DNA from: Pseudomonas tructae | GTDB lineage: Bacteria > Pseudomonadota > Gammaproteobacteria > Pseudomonadales > Pseudomonadaceae | Reading direction: 5' to 3' | DNA length: 64,000 nt | Assembly: GCF_004214895.1 (NCBI RefSeq) | Contig: NZ_CP035952.1 | Location: 2,614,501-2,678,500 of the forward strand | Shown: positions 35,278-45,943 of the stretch, one piece after another | Layout: each line of letters begins with the position of its first letter | How positions within the stretch are numbered: position 1 is the first letter of the stretch | Program-made: the position numbers and the translations under genes | Notes under the pieces: model-generated | Seen by the model: only the letters and a program-made list of their open reading frames with translations | Told to the model about the DNA's origin: nothing | Database searches by the model: none

Positions 35278-36078
35278 TCAATACACAGATGGAGCGGACA
35301 CCGCCACCACATCCCCCTTGAACGTACCCACCAACCCCTGCAACCCCTTCATCAACACCGTGGTATCCACTCCCACCGCGACAAACCCGGCGCCCAGTTC
35401 CAGGTAGCGCCGCGCCAGGGTCTCATCGGCACTGAGAATCCCCGCCGCCTTGCCGGCCTGTTGAATCCGTACGATCGCCTGCTCAATCACCGCCTGTACC
35501 TCGGGGTGCCCAGGATTGCCGCGATGGCCCATGGACGCGCTCAAGTCCGCCGGCCCGATAAACACCCCGTCAACGCCCTCGACCGCAGCGATGGCGTCGA
35601 GGTTTTCCAACCCTTGCAGGCTTTCGATCTGCACCAGCAAGCACATCTGCTCATCGGCCTGGTCCAGGTAAGCGGGGATGCTGTTCCAGCGCGAGGCCCG
35701 CGCCAGGGCACTGCCGACGCCGCGCACACCCTTGGGCGGGTAGTGCATGGCGCGCACCAGCTCGCGCGCCTGCTCGGCGCTTTCGACCATCGGCACCAAC
35801 AGGGTTTGCGCGCCGATATCCAGCACCTGCTTGATCAGCGCAGTGTCGCCGATTACCGGGCGGATGACCGCCTGGGCCGGATAAGGGGCAATGGCCTGCA
35901 ACTGGCCAAGCATGCCACGCAGGTCATTGGGCGCGTGTTCGCCGTCGATCAGCAGCCAGTCGAAGCCGGCGTTGGCGGCAAGCTCGGCGCAGTACGGCTC
36001 GGCCAGGCCGAGCCATAGGCCGATTTGCGCTTCGCCGCGTTGCAGGCGTTGTTTGAAGCGGTTGACGGGCATGTCCAT
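35278..36078 (-). CDS. hpaI: HpaI, 4-hydroxy-2-oxoheptanedioate aldolase
   Basis: 266 residues. Class II pyruvate aldolase that splits 4-hydroxy-2-oxoheptanedioate into pyruvate and succinate semialdehyde, the last step of the pathway. Family motifs: [72 protein letters not shown], and [12 protein letters not shown] 36078 is preferred because GAGGA lies 7 bp upstream; the next ATG at 36072 is an alternative. It is the last gene of the hpaG1-to-hpaI operon and follows hpaH by 10 bp. Confidence 0.92.
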   Translation of the reverse strand: MDMPVNRFKQRLQRGEAQIGLWLGLAEPYCAELAANAGFDWLLIDGEHAPNDLRGMLGQLQAIAPYPAQAVIRPVIGDTALIKQVLDIGAQTLLVPMVESAEQARELVRAMHYPPKGVRGVGSALARASRWNSIPAYLDQADEQMCLLVQIESLQGLENLDAIAAVEGVDGVFIGPADLSASMGHRGNPGHPEVQAVIEQAIVRIQQAGKAAGILSADETLARRYLELGAGFVAVGVDTTVLMKGLQGLVGTFKGDVVAVSAPSVY

Positions 36079-36088
36079 GGGCAAGTCC

Positions 36089-36892
36089 TCAAACGAAACG
36101 GCAGGCGATCGAACCGAGCATGTCATAGTCGACATGGAAGGTGTCGCCGGGGTTGGCCGCCACCGGGCGGGTGAAGGAGCCGCCGAGGATGATCTGCCCG
36201 GCTTCGAGGGTGACATCATAGGGCGCCAGTTTGTTGGCCAGCCAGGCGACGCCCTTGGCCGGGTGGTTGAGCACCGCCGCCGAGACTCCGGACTCTTCGA
36301 TCACGCCATTGCGGTAGAGCACCGCCGGCACCTTACGCAGGTCGATATCGCCGGGGCGCACCGCGCGTCCGCCCATAACCACGCCGGCGTTGGCGGCGTT
36401 GTCGGAGATGGTGTCGAAGACCTTGCGGGTGGCCTGGGTCTGCGGGTCGATCTGCTGGATGCGTGCATCGATGATCTCCAGCGCCGGGATCACCCATTCA
36501 GTGGCGTCGAGCACATCGAACAGGGTCACGTTCGGTCCCTTGAGCGGCTTGCCGAGGACGAACGCCAGCTCCACTTCGACCCGCGGCACGATAAAGCGCT
36601 CGAAGGGGATGTCGCTGCCTTCGTCGAAGAACATGTCATCGAGCAGCGCACCGTAGTCCGGCTCGCTGATGTTCGACGACACCTGCATGGCCCGCGAGGT
36701 CAGGCCGATCTTGTGGCCGACCAGCTTGCGCCCGTCGCGGATCTTTTGCGCAACCCAGGCACGCTGGATGGCGTAGGCGTCTTCAATGCTGATGCCCGGG
36801 TGCTCCAGGGAGAACTGCCGCACCTGTTCGCGGCTGCGTTCGGCGCGCTCCAGCTGAGCGGCGGCGTGCAGGATCTGGCTGTGGTCAAGCAT
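36089..36892 (-). CDS. hpaH: HpaH, 2-oxo-hept-4-ene-1,7-dioate hydratase
   Basis: 267 residues from ATG 36892. It belongs to the fumarylacetoacetase-like hydratase family: [53 protein letters not shown]. It adds water to 2-oxohept-4-ene-1,7-dioate to make the HpaI substrate and needs a divalent metal (acidic residues in VEVELAFV). It lies between hpaX and hpaI with short gaps. Confidence 0.93.
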   Translation of the reverse strand: MLDHSQILHAAAQLERAERSREQVRQFSLEHPGISIEDAYAIQRAWVAQKIRDGRKLVGHKIGLTSRAMQVSSNISEPDYGALLDDMFFDEGSDIPFERFIVPRVEVELAFVLGKPLKGPNVTLFDVLDATEWVIPALEIIDARIQQIDPQTQATRKVFDTISDNAANAGVVMGGRAVRPGDIDLRKVPAVLYRNGVIEESGVSAAVLNHPAKGVAWLANKLAPYDVTLEAGQIILGGSFTRPVAANPGDTFHVDYDMLGSIACRFV

Positions 36893-36903
36893 GGCAAAGT
36901 CTC

Positions 36904-38208
36904 TTACTGAGGGTTGACGATGGCAGCCTTGGTGCGCAGCACCAGCAAGCCGCCCAGGGTGATGAACAGCGCCAGCACGAACAGCGCAAGGCTGGCGCTC
37001 TGGGTGGTGTCGCGCATCCAGCCGATCAGGTAAGGGGCGAGGAACGCGGCGATGCTGCCGAACGAGCTGATCAGGGCGATGCCGGCGGCCTGGGTGGTGT
37101 TCGACAGGAACGCCGGGGGCAGTTGCCAGAACATCGGCAAGGCGGCGCTGGCGCCCATGCCGGCGATGATCAGCCCGCCCAGGACCAGCACCGGGTTGCC
37201 CGGCACCAGGCCTGCCATGGCAATGCCGATGGCCGACATCAGCAGCGGTACGCACAGGTGCCAGCGGCGTTCACGCTGACGATCGGAGGAGCGCCCGCAG
37301 GCAATCATGAAAAAGCACCCGGCAAGGTAAGGCACAGCGCTGAGCAGGCCGACCCGGCCATCGCTGCCGATGCCGGCACCGTGGATCAGGGTCGGCATCC
37401 AGAAGGCCAGGGTGTTGACCGCCAGCATCACCGCGAAGTACACCGCCACCAGCAGCCAGACCTGGCTGTCACGCAGGATGCCGGCGAAGGAGGTGATGGA
37501 TTTACGTTGCTCCTCCTGGCTCAGTTGCTCGCGCAGGCGTTGTTTCTGCTCGCTGCTCAGCCAGCTGACGCTTTCGAAACTGTCCGGCAGGCACTTGAGC
37601 ACCACCAGGCCGAGCAAGACTACCGGCGCGCCCTCGATCAGGAACATCCACTGCCAGCCACGCAGCCCGGCGGCGTCGTGGAACAGCTCAAGAATGCCTC
37701 CGGACAATGGCCCGCCAACCACACCGGCCATGGGTACGGCGATGGCGAACAGCGCCGTGATCTGCCCACGGCGGCGGGCCGGGTACCAGCGGTTGAGGTA
37801 GACCAGAATGCCGGGGAAGAAGCCGGCTTCGGCCATCCCGAGCAAAAAGCGCAAAACATAGAACCCCTGGGCCGACTCGACCCAGAGCATGCTGGTCGAC
37901 AGCGTGCCCCAGACCACCATCAAGGTGGCGATCCAGCGCCGTGGCCCGATCCGGTCCAGGGCCATGTTGCTCGGCACTCCGAACAACGCGTAGGCGATGA
38001 AGAACAGCCCGGCACCAAAGCCGTAGACCGTGTCGCTAAAGTGCAGGTCGCTGCTCATCTGCATCTTGGCAAAGCCGATGTTGATGCGGTCCAGGTGCGC
38101 GAACAGGTAACAGATCAGCAGCAGCGGCATCAGCCGCCAGGTGATCTTGCTGTGGGTCGAGTCATGTTGGGCAAGGGCGGCGAGTTCTGCGGTATTGGCT
38201 GGGCTCAT
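36904..38208 (-). CDS. hpaX: HpaX, 4-hydroxyphenylacetate MFS permease
   Basis: 434 residues with about twelve membrane segments. The ACS-family signature is [22 protein letters not shown], followed by [29 protein letters not shown]. It imports 4-hydroxyphenylacetate or homoprotocatechuate into the cell. Its place inside the operon between hpaF and hpaH supports the name. The gap to hpaF is 52 bp. Confidence 0.9.
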   Translation of the reverse strand: MSPANTAELAALAQHDSTHSKITWRLMPLLLICYLFAHLDRINIGFAKMQMSSDLHFSDTVYGFGAGLFFIAYALFGVPSNMALDRIGPRRWIATLMVVWGTLSTSMLWVESAQGFYVLRFLLGMAEAGFFPGILVYLNRWYPARRRGQITALFAIAVPMAGVVGGPLSGGILELFHDAAGLRGWQWMFLIEGAPVVLLGLVVLKCLPDSFESVSWLSSEQKQRLREQLSQEEQRKSITSFAGILRDSQVWLLVAVYFAVMLAVNTLAFWMPTLIHGAGIGSDGRVGLLSAVPYLAGCFFMIACGRSSDRQRERRWHLCVPLLMSAIGIAMAGLVPGNPVLVLGGLIIAGMGASAALPMFWQLPPAFLSNTTQAAGIALISSFGSIAAFLAPYLIGWMRDTTQSASLALFVLALFITLGGLLVLRTKAAIVNPQ

Positions 38209-38260
38209 GATCTTGTACTTTTTGTCAGAGGGCCGTTGTGGTAGGGCGGGTGGCTGTGGT

Positions 38261-38653
38261 TCAACCCGCCTGGTTGTGGAGAAAGGCGTGGACGTTGTTC
38301 TGTTTGAAGTTCAGCTGCGGGTGCAGCTCGATCATCTCGAATGACAGGGCCAGCAGGCGCTGGCCTTGCAGTTCGGCAAAATGCGCGGTGATCACCTCGA
38401 ACAGCGCCTGGGCGACCTGGGTGCGGGTGGCCAGGTCACGACCGTGGCCGACCTTCAGGGTCATGTGGACGAAGGCGTAGTCATGCTTGCCATCGGCCAT
38501 ACGCCAGGTGTCCAGGCGTACACCACGGCTGCGGATACCACCCAGCGGGAATACGCCGCTGGCGCCCAGGCTGGCATGGACCTTCTCGAACAGGCCGGGC
38601 AGGTCGGCCTGTTGCTCGATGTTGTCGGTGTATTCGGCAATGAAATGCGGCAT
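38261..38653 (-). CDS. hpaF: HpaF, 5-carboxymethyl-2-hydroxymuconate delta-isomerase
   Basis: 130 residues of the tautomerase superfamily CHMI branch. It starts MPHFIAEYTDNI, so Pro1 (Pro2 before methionine removal) is the catalytic base. It isomerises 5-carboxymethyl-2-hydroxymuconate to the oxo form. It sits between hpaD and hpaX; the gap to hpaD is 22 bp. Confidence 0.92.
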   Translation of the reverse strand: MPHFIAEYTDNIEQQADLPGLFEKVHASLGASGVFPLGGIRSRGVRLDTWRMADGKHDYAFVHMTLKVGHGRDLATRTQVAQALFEVITAHFAELQGQRLLALSFEMIELHPQLNFKQNNVHAFLHNQAG

Positions 38654-38675
38654 GAGGCTCTCCCACAGGGGGCTG

Positions 38676-39533
38676 TTACAGGGGGAAGATGGCGTTGATC
38701 TGGCCGGTGCCGGAGCTGCCGAACGGCTCGGTCAGCACTTGCACCGGCTTGTCGTAGTCGGCGCCGCCGAGCAGGCCCAGGAGCATCGCCGTGTCGTGCA
38801 TGCCGCCTTCGCCGTAGCAGTGCTTGGCGTAGTCCGGGAGCATCGCGCAGAACTCCTTGAAGCGGCCTTGCTTCCACAGCTCGACTACCCGCAGGTCCAT
38901 CTGCTTGTCGAACTCGCGGGTCCAGTTGTGGATGTTGGCTTCGGCATTGCGGTCGTCCGAAAAACGGTGCGAGAGCGAACCCGAGGCAAGCACCAGCACC
39001 TTGCGGTCACTTTTTTCGATGGCCCGGCGCACGGCGGCGCCGAAGGCGAAGCTGTCTTCCAGGCGATGCCAGGCGCACCAGGCAGCGATCGACACGACCT
39101 TGAGCTTTTGTTCGTCTGGCACATCCATGTGCATGTAGCGCATCGGCACCAGGGTGCCGTACTCAAGTTCAAGGCTTTGGATGTTATGGGCCAGGGTACG
39201 TACGTCGGCGGCGTTGGCTTCCTGGCTTATCAGTTCACCCAACTGCGGGCAGCCGGGGTACTCGAAGTCCATGTTCTTGATGAAGTGCGGCAGCTCGTTG
39301 CTGGTGTAGGTGCCCTTGAAGTGTTCGCCACAGTTGATGTGGTAGCCGCTGTTGACCAGCCAGTGGACGTCGAACACCACGGCGGTGTCGGCGCCCAGCT
39401 CGCGGGCGCGGCGGCCGATTTCCTTGTGCCCGGCGATCGCCGCTGCGCGGCAGCCGTGATGTTTGCCGGGCAGTTCGGACAGGTACATCGAAGGTACGTG
39501 GCAGACTTTGGCTGCGAGGACGACTTCGCCCAT
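38676..39533 (-). CDS. hpaD: HpaD, homoprotocatechuate 2,3-dioxygenase
   Basis: 285 residues from ATG 39533 (SD AGGAG); the frame is open further upstream but that part crosses a REP pair and was excluded. It is the extradiol ring-cleavage enzyme of the LigB-type class III fold: KVCHVPSMYLSELPGKHHG, VVFDVHWLVNSGYHINCGEHFKG, and LASGSLSHRFSD near 175. Iron ligands are probably His in HHG/DVHW and a glutamate further on. It cleaves 3,4-dihydroxyphenylacetate to 5-carboxymethyl-2-hydroxymuconate semialdehyde. Confidence 0.93.
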   Translation of the reverse strand: MGEVVLAAKVCHVPSMYLSELPGKHHGCRAAAIAGHKEIGRRARELGADTAVVFDVHWLVNSGYHINCGEHFKGTYTSNELPHFIKNMDFEYPGCPQLGELISQEANAADVRTLAHNIQSLELEYGTLVPMRYMHMDVPDEQKLKVVSIAAWCAWHRLEDSFAFGAAVRRAIEKSDRKVLVLASGSLSHRFSDDRNAEANIHNWTREFDKQMDLRVVELWKQGRFKEFCAMLPDYAKHCYGEGGMHDTAMLLGLLGGADYDKPVQVLTEPFGSSGTGQINAIFPL

Positions 39534-39564
39534 GATGGAACTCCTGAAAATTGTTGTTCTTGTT

Positions 39565-39632
39565 GTGGGAGCGGGCTTGCCCCGCGATTGTGCATTGGCA
39601 GCAACACCGCATCGCGGGGCAAGCCCGCTCCT
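39565..39632. repeat. REP pair inside the hpa operon between hpaE and hpaD
   Basis: One core in forward orientation (39565-39588) and one in reverse (39611-39632) separated by 22 bp form a long hairpin between hpaE and hpaD. Because the genes continue on the same strand, the hairpin may create a segmental mRNA difference within the operon. Confidence 0.9.
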
Positions 39633-39640
39633 CCAGGGGG

Positions 39641-41106
<1,466 letters not shown>

Positions 41107-41110
<4 letters not shown>

Positions 41111-41880
41111 GCCTCTTGGCGGTTGAGGGCGAAGAACTCGGCTTCGCTGACAATACGGTTGACCAGGCGCCCGACGCCTTCGACTTCGACCACCACTTCA
41201 TCGCCCGGTACCACGTCGGCCAGGCCCTCGGGGGTGCCGGTGGCGATCATGTCGCCCGGCTGCAGGGTCATGAAGCTGGACAGGTATTCGATCAGGTAGG
41301 GGATGTCGAAAATCATGTCCTGGGTGCTGCCTTGCTGCTTGAGCTCACCGTTGATCCAGGTGCGCAAGGTCAGGTTGCTGGCATCCGGCACATCGGCGAC
41401 GTCGACGATCCATGGCCCGACCGGGGTGGTGGCGTCGCGGTTTTTCACCCGCAGGTTGGGCCGGTAGTAGTTCTCCAGGTAATCGCGGATGGCGTAGTCG
41501 TTGCACACCGTGTAGCCGGCCAGGTACTCCAGGGCATTTTCACGCTTGACGTTGCGCGCCGGCTTGCCGATCACCGCCACCAGTTCACACTCGTAGTGCA
41601 TGTAGGCGACGTTGTCCGGGCGCCAGCTGACCTGGTTGTGGCCGGTGTAGGTGCCCACCGACTTGACGAACGCCAGCGGCTCGGTAGGCGGAGTGAAGGC
41701 CAGCTCTGCGGCGTGGTCGGCGTAATTCAGGCCCAGGGCGAACATGCTGCCGGTGGCCGGCGGCAGCCACTCGACCTGCTGCTGCGGCAACAGCCGGCCA
41801 TCAGCCAGGCGCACGGCATTGTCGGCCTCGACGGTAACGGCGTGGACTTCACCCTGGTAGCGGATACGTGCGTGTTTCAT
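41107..41880 (-). CDS. hpaG2: HpaG2, C-terminal-type subunit of OPET decarboxylase/HHDD isomerase
   Basis: 257 residues matching the second half of E. coli HpaG: GSMFALGLNYADHAAELAFTPPTEPLAFVKS, YTVCNDYAIRDYLENYYRPNLRVKNRD, MTLQPGDMIATGTPEGLADVVPGDEVVVEVEGVGRLVN. The FAH-fold acidic metal ligands are in MHYECELVAVIG. It works with HpaG1 to decarboxylate 5-oxopent-3-ene-1,2,5-tricarboxylate and isomerise the product. It overlaps hpaG1 and hpaE at both ends. Confidence 0.92.
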
Positions 41881-42551
41881 CAGCGATTCTCCTGGGCGGC
41901 AACGATGCTGTTGGTCAGGCGACCCAGGCCGCTGATCTCGACTTCAACCTGATCGCCCGGCAGCACATCGACGCGGCCTTCCGGGGTGCCGGTGATCAGC
42001 ACATCGCCTTCATGCAGGGTCATGAACTCGCTGATTTCGCTAATCAGCTGGGCGATGCTGCGGACCATGTTGGCGGTGCTGTTGTGTTGGCGCAGTTCAC
42101 CGTTGATGAACAGCTTGATGCTCAATTGCTGCGGGTCGGCAACCTGCGTGGCCGGCACCAGCTCAGGGCCCAGGGCGCAGAAGCCGTCGCGGCACTTGGC
42201 CTTGACCGCCGGGCGGTAGTAGCTGTCTTCGGGCAGGCTGAATTCATTGACGATGGTGTAGCCGGCGACATGCGCCAGGGCGTTGTCGACGCTGACCCGG
42301 GTAGCGCGCTTGCCGATCACCACGCCCAGGGCCGGGCCCGGTTGCAGGTGCTCGATGCCGTGCGGATAGACCACCGGCTGGCCATGGCCGTTACGGGTGT
42401 TGGGAGTCTTGATGAACAGTACCGGCTTGACCGGCGGCTTCTGGTACGGCGGTTGCTCGAATGCGGCGAGATGCTGGTCAAGCAGCCCCTGGTAGTTCAG
42501 CGCAACGCCGAACAGGGTACCGCTGGCAGCATCGTGCAAGGCACGGCTCAT
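41880..42551 (-). CDS. hpaG1: HpaG1, N-terminal-type subunit of OPET decarboxylase/HHDD isomerase
   Basis: 223 residues matching the first half of E. coli HpaG: TLFGVALNYQGLLDQHLAAFEQPPYQKPPVKPVLFIKTPNT, LGVVIGKRATRVSVDNALAHVAGYTIVNEFSLPEDSYYRPAVKAKCRDGFC. First gene of the operon hpaG1-G2-E-D-F-X-H-I. Its promoter region holds two HpaR-like sites. Separate G1/G2 genes are usual in pseudomonads; enterobacteria have a fusion. Confidence 0.92.
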   Translation of the reverse strand: MSRALHDAASGTLFGVALNYQGLLDQHLAAFEQPPYQKPPVKPVLFIKTPNTRNGHGQPVVYPHGIEHLQPGPALGVVIGKRATRVSVDNALAHVAGYTIVNEFSLPEDSYYRPAVKAKCRDGFCALGPELVPATQVADPQQLSIKLFINGELRQHNSTANMVRSIAQLISEISEFMTLHEGDVLITGTPEGRVDVLPGDQVEVEISGLGRLTNSIVAAQENR

Positions 42552-42597
42552 GGGGTTCTCCTGGCTGGGGCAGGGCAGGGTCCCTGCTCGAATAATT

Positions 42598-42611
42598 GTT
42601 AATGTGTTAAC
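42598..42611. promoter_or_regulatory. HpaR-like site 1 in the hpaG1-hpaA gap
   Basis: GTTAA-TGTG-TTAAC is a perfect inverted repeat with the same core as the longer palindrome in front of hpaR. It lies 46 bp upstream of hpaG1 on its strand. Confidence 0.7.
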
Positions 42612-42617
42612 GTTATA

Positions 42618-42631
42618 ATTAAGATGTTAAC
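42618..42631. promoter_or_regulatory. HpaR-like site 2 in the hpaG1-hpaA gap
   Basis: ATTAA-GATG-TTAAC is a one-mismatch version of the preceding site. Its centre is exactly 20 bp from the centre of site 1, so both would lie nearly on the same face of the helix and could bind two dimers side by side. Confidence 0.55.
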
Positions 42632-42696
42632 GAAATGCAAGCGGCTTGCTGCAGGAGTAAGCTGGTGGCACAACAACAAGAACAGCGAGCAGGGCC

Positions 42697-43605
42697 ATGA
42701 ACGAGCGCCAGCCAATCCCCAATATCAACATCGGCCAGGTCTACGATCAGCGCTACAGCGATGCCGAGGTGCATTACGACAAGCTTGGCAACCTGGCCGG
42801 GTTCTTCGGTCGCAACATGCCGGTGCACCGCCATGACCGGTTTTTCCAGGTGCATTACGTCAATAGCGGCACGGTGCGGGTGTACCTGGATGACCAGCAG
42901 TACGTCGAATCGGGGCCGATGTTCTTTCTGACACCGCCGACCATTCCGCATTCTTTTGTCACAGAGCCCGACGCCGACGGCCATGTCCTGACCGTGCGCC
43001 AGCAACTGGTCTGGCAACTGCTGCAAGCCGATCCCAGCCTGGCGCCGGGGCCGCAGGTGGCCCCGGCCTGTGTCGCCTTGAGCGGCCTGGAACCCAAATA
43101 CGCCGCCGAGGCGCGGCGGCTGGCGCTGCTGTTCGGTGAGCTGCACCGTGAGATCAACACCGGCGAGGCCGGGCGCGAGGCGGCGCTGCAAAGCCTGACG
43201 CGGCTGATCATGACCAGCCTGCTGCGGCTGTGCGCGCGCTCGCTGCCGGCACGCCAGACCCGCCATGACGACCTGCAACTGTTCCACCGCTTCAACGAAC
43301 TGATCGAGGCCCACTACCTCGAACACTGGCCGCTGGCGCGCTACGCCCGGGGCCTGGGTGTCACCGAGGCGCGGCTCAACGAAGTGTGCCGGCGCATCGC
43401 CGACCTGCCGTCCAAGCGGCTGATTCTTGAACGCTTGATGCAGGAGGCACGGCGCATGCTGCTATTCACCGGCAGTTCGGCCAACGAGATCTGCTACAGC
43501 CTGGGCTTCAAGGACCCGGCGTATTTCAGCCGCTTCTTTGCGCGCTACGCGCAGATGACGCCGGGGGTGTACCGCCAGCGTCAGGCGCAAGGCCTTGCCA
43601 GGTGA
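42697..43605 (+). CDS. hpaA: HpaA, AraC-family regulator of 4-hydroxyphenylacetate catabolism
   Basis: 302 residues. N-terminal cupin sensor (IPNINIGQVYDQRYSDAEVHYDKLGNLAGFFGRNMPVHRHDRFFQVHYV) matches HpaA; the C-terminal AraC domain is WPLARYARGLGVTEARLNEVCRRIADLPSKRLI and ANEICYSLGFKDPAYFSRFFARYAQMTPGVYRQ. In E. coli HpaA activates the hydroxylase operon hpaBC. Here hpaBC are not adjacent, so its target is presumably elsewhere in the genome. It is divergent from hpaG1. Confidence 0.9.
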   Translation: MNERQPIPNINIGQVYDQRYSDAEVHYDKLGNLAGFFGRNMPVHRHDRFFQVHYVNSGTVRVYLDDQQYVESGPMFFLTPPTIPHSFVTEPDADGHVLTVRQQLVWQLLQADPSLAPGPQVAPACVALSGLEPKYAAEARRLALLFGELHREINTGEAGREAALQSLTRLIMTSLLRLCARSLPARQTRHDDLQLFHRFNELIEAHYLEHWPLARYARGLGVTEARLNEVCRRIADLPSKRLILERLMQEARRMLLFTGSSANEICYSLGFKDPAYFSRFFARYAQMTPGVYRQRQAQGLAR

Positions 43606-43706
43606 GGCGCCCAGCTCATCTGATCCGTATTAATCCCGATAACCTGAATCTGTAACCCAGTACACCCAAAAGCCATAGTAAGGGCCTCCCTGATGAGGTC
43701 CGAACC

Positions 43707-45389
43707 ATGTATCACTATGACGAGTATGACCGTGCGCTGGTGTTCGAGCGCGTGGCGCAGTTTCGCGATCAGGTACGCCGGTTCATGGCTGGCGAACTGA
43801 GTGAAGAAGAGTTCCTGCCCCTGCGCCTGCAAAACGGCCTGTACCTGCAAAAGCATGCCTTCATGCTGCGTGTGGCCATCCCTTACGGCACCCTGGGGGC
43901 GCAGCAGATGCGTACCCTGGCGCAGATCGCCAGAGAATACGATCGCGGCTACGGGCACTTCACCACCCGGCAGAACATCCAGTTCAACTGGATCGAGCTG
44001 GCCCAGGTGCCGGACATCCTCCAGCGCCTGGCCGAAGTCGAGATGCATGCGATCCAGACCTCGGGCAACTGCGTGCGCAACATCACCACCGAAGCTTTTG
44101 CCGGGGTCGCCGCCGATGAGCTGCTCGACCCGCGGCCGCTGGCCGAGATCCTGCGGCAGTGGTCGACCATCAACCCCGAGTTCCTGTTCTTGCCACGCAA
44201 GTTCAAGATCGCCATCTGCTCGGCCATCGAGGACCGCGCGGCGATCATGATGCATGACATCGGCCTCTACCTGTACCGCGATGGCCATGGCCAGATGTGC
44301 CTGCGGGTCATGGTCGGCGGCGGCCTGGGGCGTACGCCGATCCTCGGTTTGCAGATCCGCGAGGGCCTGCCGTGGCAGCACCTGCTGTCGTATGTCGAGG
44401 CCATTTTGCGGGTCTACAACCGCCATGGCCGACGCGACAACAAGTACAAGGCGCGGATCAAGATCCTGGTCAAGGCGCTGGGCATCGAGGCGTTCTCCCG
44501 CGAGGTGGAGCAGGAGTGGCAGCACATCAAGGATGGCCCGGCGCAACTCACCGAGGACGAGTTCCAGCGCGTCGCTAGCGCATTCGAGCCGCCGGCCTAC
44601 GACAGCGTCGTCGACACTGAACTGGCTTACGACACGCACCTGGCCCAGGACCATGCCTTCGCCCGCTGGGTGGCCTGCTGCGTCAAGCCGCACAAGGTCC
44701 CCGGTTACGCCAGCGTGGTGCTCTCGACCAAACCGGGGGAAAGCTCGCCACCGGGCGACCTGACGGATGAGCAAATGGAGGCGGTGGCCGACTGGTCGGA
44801 GCAGTTCGGCTTCGGCGAGATCCGCATTGCCCACGAGCAGAACCTGATTCTTCCTGACGTGCGCAAGCGCGACCTGCATGCGCTCTGGCGCCTGGCTTGC
44901 GAGCGCGGTCTGGGGACTGCCAACATCGGCCTGCTGACCGACATCATTGCCTGCCCGGGTGGCGACTTCTGTGCCCTGGCCAATGCCACCTCGATCCCCA
45001 TTGCCCAGTCGATCCAGCGCTGCTTCGATGATCTGGACTACCTGCACGACCTGGGTGAACTGAGCCTGAACATCTCTGGCTGCATCAACGCCTGCGGCCA
45101 TCACCACATCGGCAACATCGGCATTCTTGGCGTCGACAAGAACGGCAGCGAGTGGTACCAGGTCACCCTGGGCGGCGCCCAGGGCAAGCACAGCACCCTG
45201 GGCAAGGTCATCGGCCCGTCGTTCAGCGCTGCGCAGATTCCGCGGGTGATCGAGCAGATCATCGCTACCTATTGCGCCTACCGCGAGTTGGACGAACCGT
45301 TTGTCGACACCGTGCGTCGGGTCGGCCTGGAACCCTTCAAGGAGCGGGTCTACGGCAAGCGCCCGGAGGAGTTGATATGCGTAATGTGA
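43707..45389 (+). CDS. cysI: Sulfite reductase hemoprotein (CysI-like)
   Basis: 560 residues of the nitrite/sulfite reductase family. Siroheme/[4Fe-4S] cysteines are in CPGGDFC near 415-421 and ISGCINACGHH near 456-466. RGYGHFTTRQNIQFNWIEL is the conserved siroheme substrate-face region. It reduces sulfite to sulfide in cysteine synthesis. The next gene (DUF934) overlaps its end by 13 bp, the usual pairing in pseudomonads. Confidence 0.9.
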   Translation: MYHYDEYDRALVFERVAQFRDQVRRFMAGELSEEEFLPLRLQNGLYLQKHAFMLRVAIPYGTLGAQQMRTLAQIAREYDRGYGHFTTRQNIQFNWIELAQVPDILQRLAEVEMHAIQTSGNCVRNITTEAFAGVAADELLDPRPLAEILRQWSTINPEFLFLPRKFKIAICSAIEDRAAIMMHDIGLYLYRDGHGQMCLRVMVGGGLGRTPILGLQIREGLPWQHLLSYVEAILRVYNRHGRRDNKYKARIKILVKALGIEAFSREVEQEWQHIKDGPAQLTEDEFQRVASAFEPPAYDSVVDTELAYDTHLAQDHAFARWVACCVKPHKVPGYASVVLSTKPGESSPPGDLTDEQMEAVADWSEQFGFGEIRIAHEQNLILPDVRKRDLHALWRLACERGLGTANIGLLTDIIACPGGDFCALANATSIPIAQSIQRCFDDLDYLHDLGELSLNISGCINACGHHHIGNIGILGVDKNGSEWYQVTLGGAQGKHSTLGKVIGPSFSAAQIPRVIEQIIATYCAYRELDEPFVDTVRRVGLEPFKERVYGKRPEELICVM

Positions 45390-45871
45390 TTGCCCTGCGC
45401 AACGGCGAGGCGCAGTTGATCGAGCCGGATCCCTGGCAGTTGTTGCGCGAACCCGGCGAAGTGCTGCCCGACGGCCTGCTGATTTTGCCGCTGGCCAGCT
45501 GGCTCGCCACTCGCGCCCAGCGCCTGCCGGGTCGCGACGGCTTGTGGCTGGGGCCGGACGACGAAGTCGAGCCGCTGCGGCCGTGGCTGGCGCAGGTGCC
45601 GCTGATCGCCGTCGACTTCCCCAGCTTTCGCGACGGCCGTGGCTACAGCCAGGCCTACCTGCTACGCACTCGCCTGGGTTGGCACGGCGAGCTGCGCGCC
45701 ATTGGCGATGTGCTGCGCGACCAGCTCAGCCATATGCGCCAGTGCGGCTTCGACAGCTATGCGGTGCGTGAAGACAAATGCGCTACGGATGCGTTGCAGG
45801 GGCTGGCGGGGATGAGCGTGCTGTACGGGCGTTCGGTGATCGAGCCGCGGCCGTTGTTTCGTCGGCGTTGA
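45377..45871 (+). CDS. DUF934 protein (CysH-associated, oxidoreductase-probable)
   Basis: 164 residues. PLIAVDFPSFRDGRGYSQAYLLRTRLGWHGELRAIGDVLRDQLSHMRQCGFDSYAVRED is the hallmark of the DUF934 family that accompanies sulfite reductase. Function is not settled; a role in electron supply to sulfite reductase has been supposed. It overlaps the cysI end by 13 bp, so translation is coupled. Confidence 0.88.
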   Translation: MRNVIALRNGEAQLIEPDPWQLLREPGEVLPDGLLILPLASWLATRAQRLPGRDGLWLGPDDEVEPLRPWLAQVPLIAVDFPSFRDGRGYSQAYLLRTRLGWHGELRAIGDVLRDQLSHMRQCGFDSYAVREDKCATDALQGLAGMSVLYGRSVIEPRPLFRRR

Positions 45872-45943
45872 CTGGTACGGCGTCGGCGCTGGTCTATCGT
45901 TTAGCTTTTGTTCGCCCGGCAATGCCGCGCCTCAGGAGCCGCC

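Noticed and set aside
36893..37255. Upstream extension of hpaH (start at 37255)
   Set aside because: The extra residues are antisense-like, lie inside hpaX, and hpaH has a clear start at 36892 with the family N-terminus.
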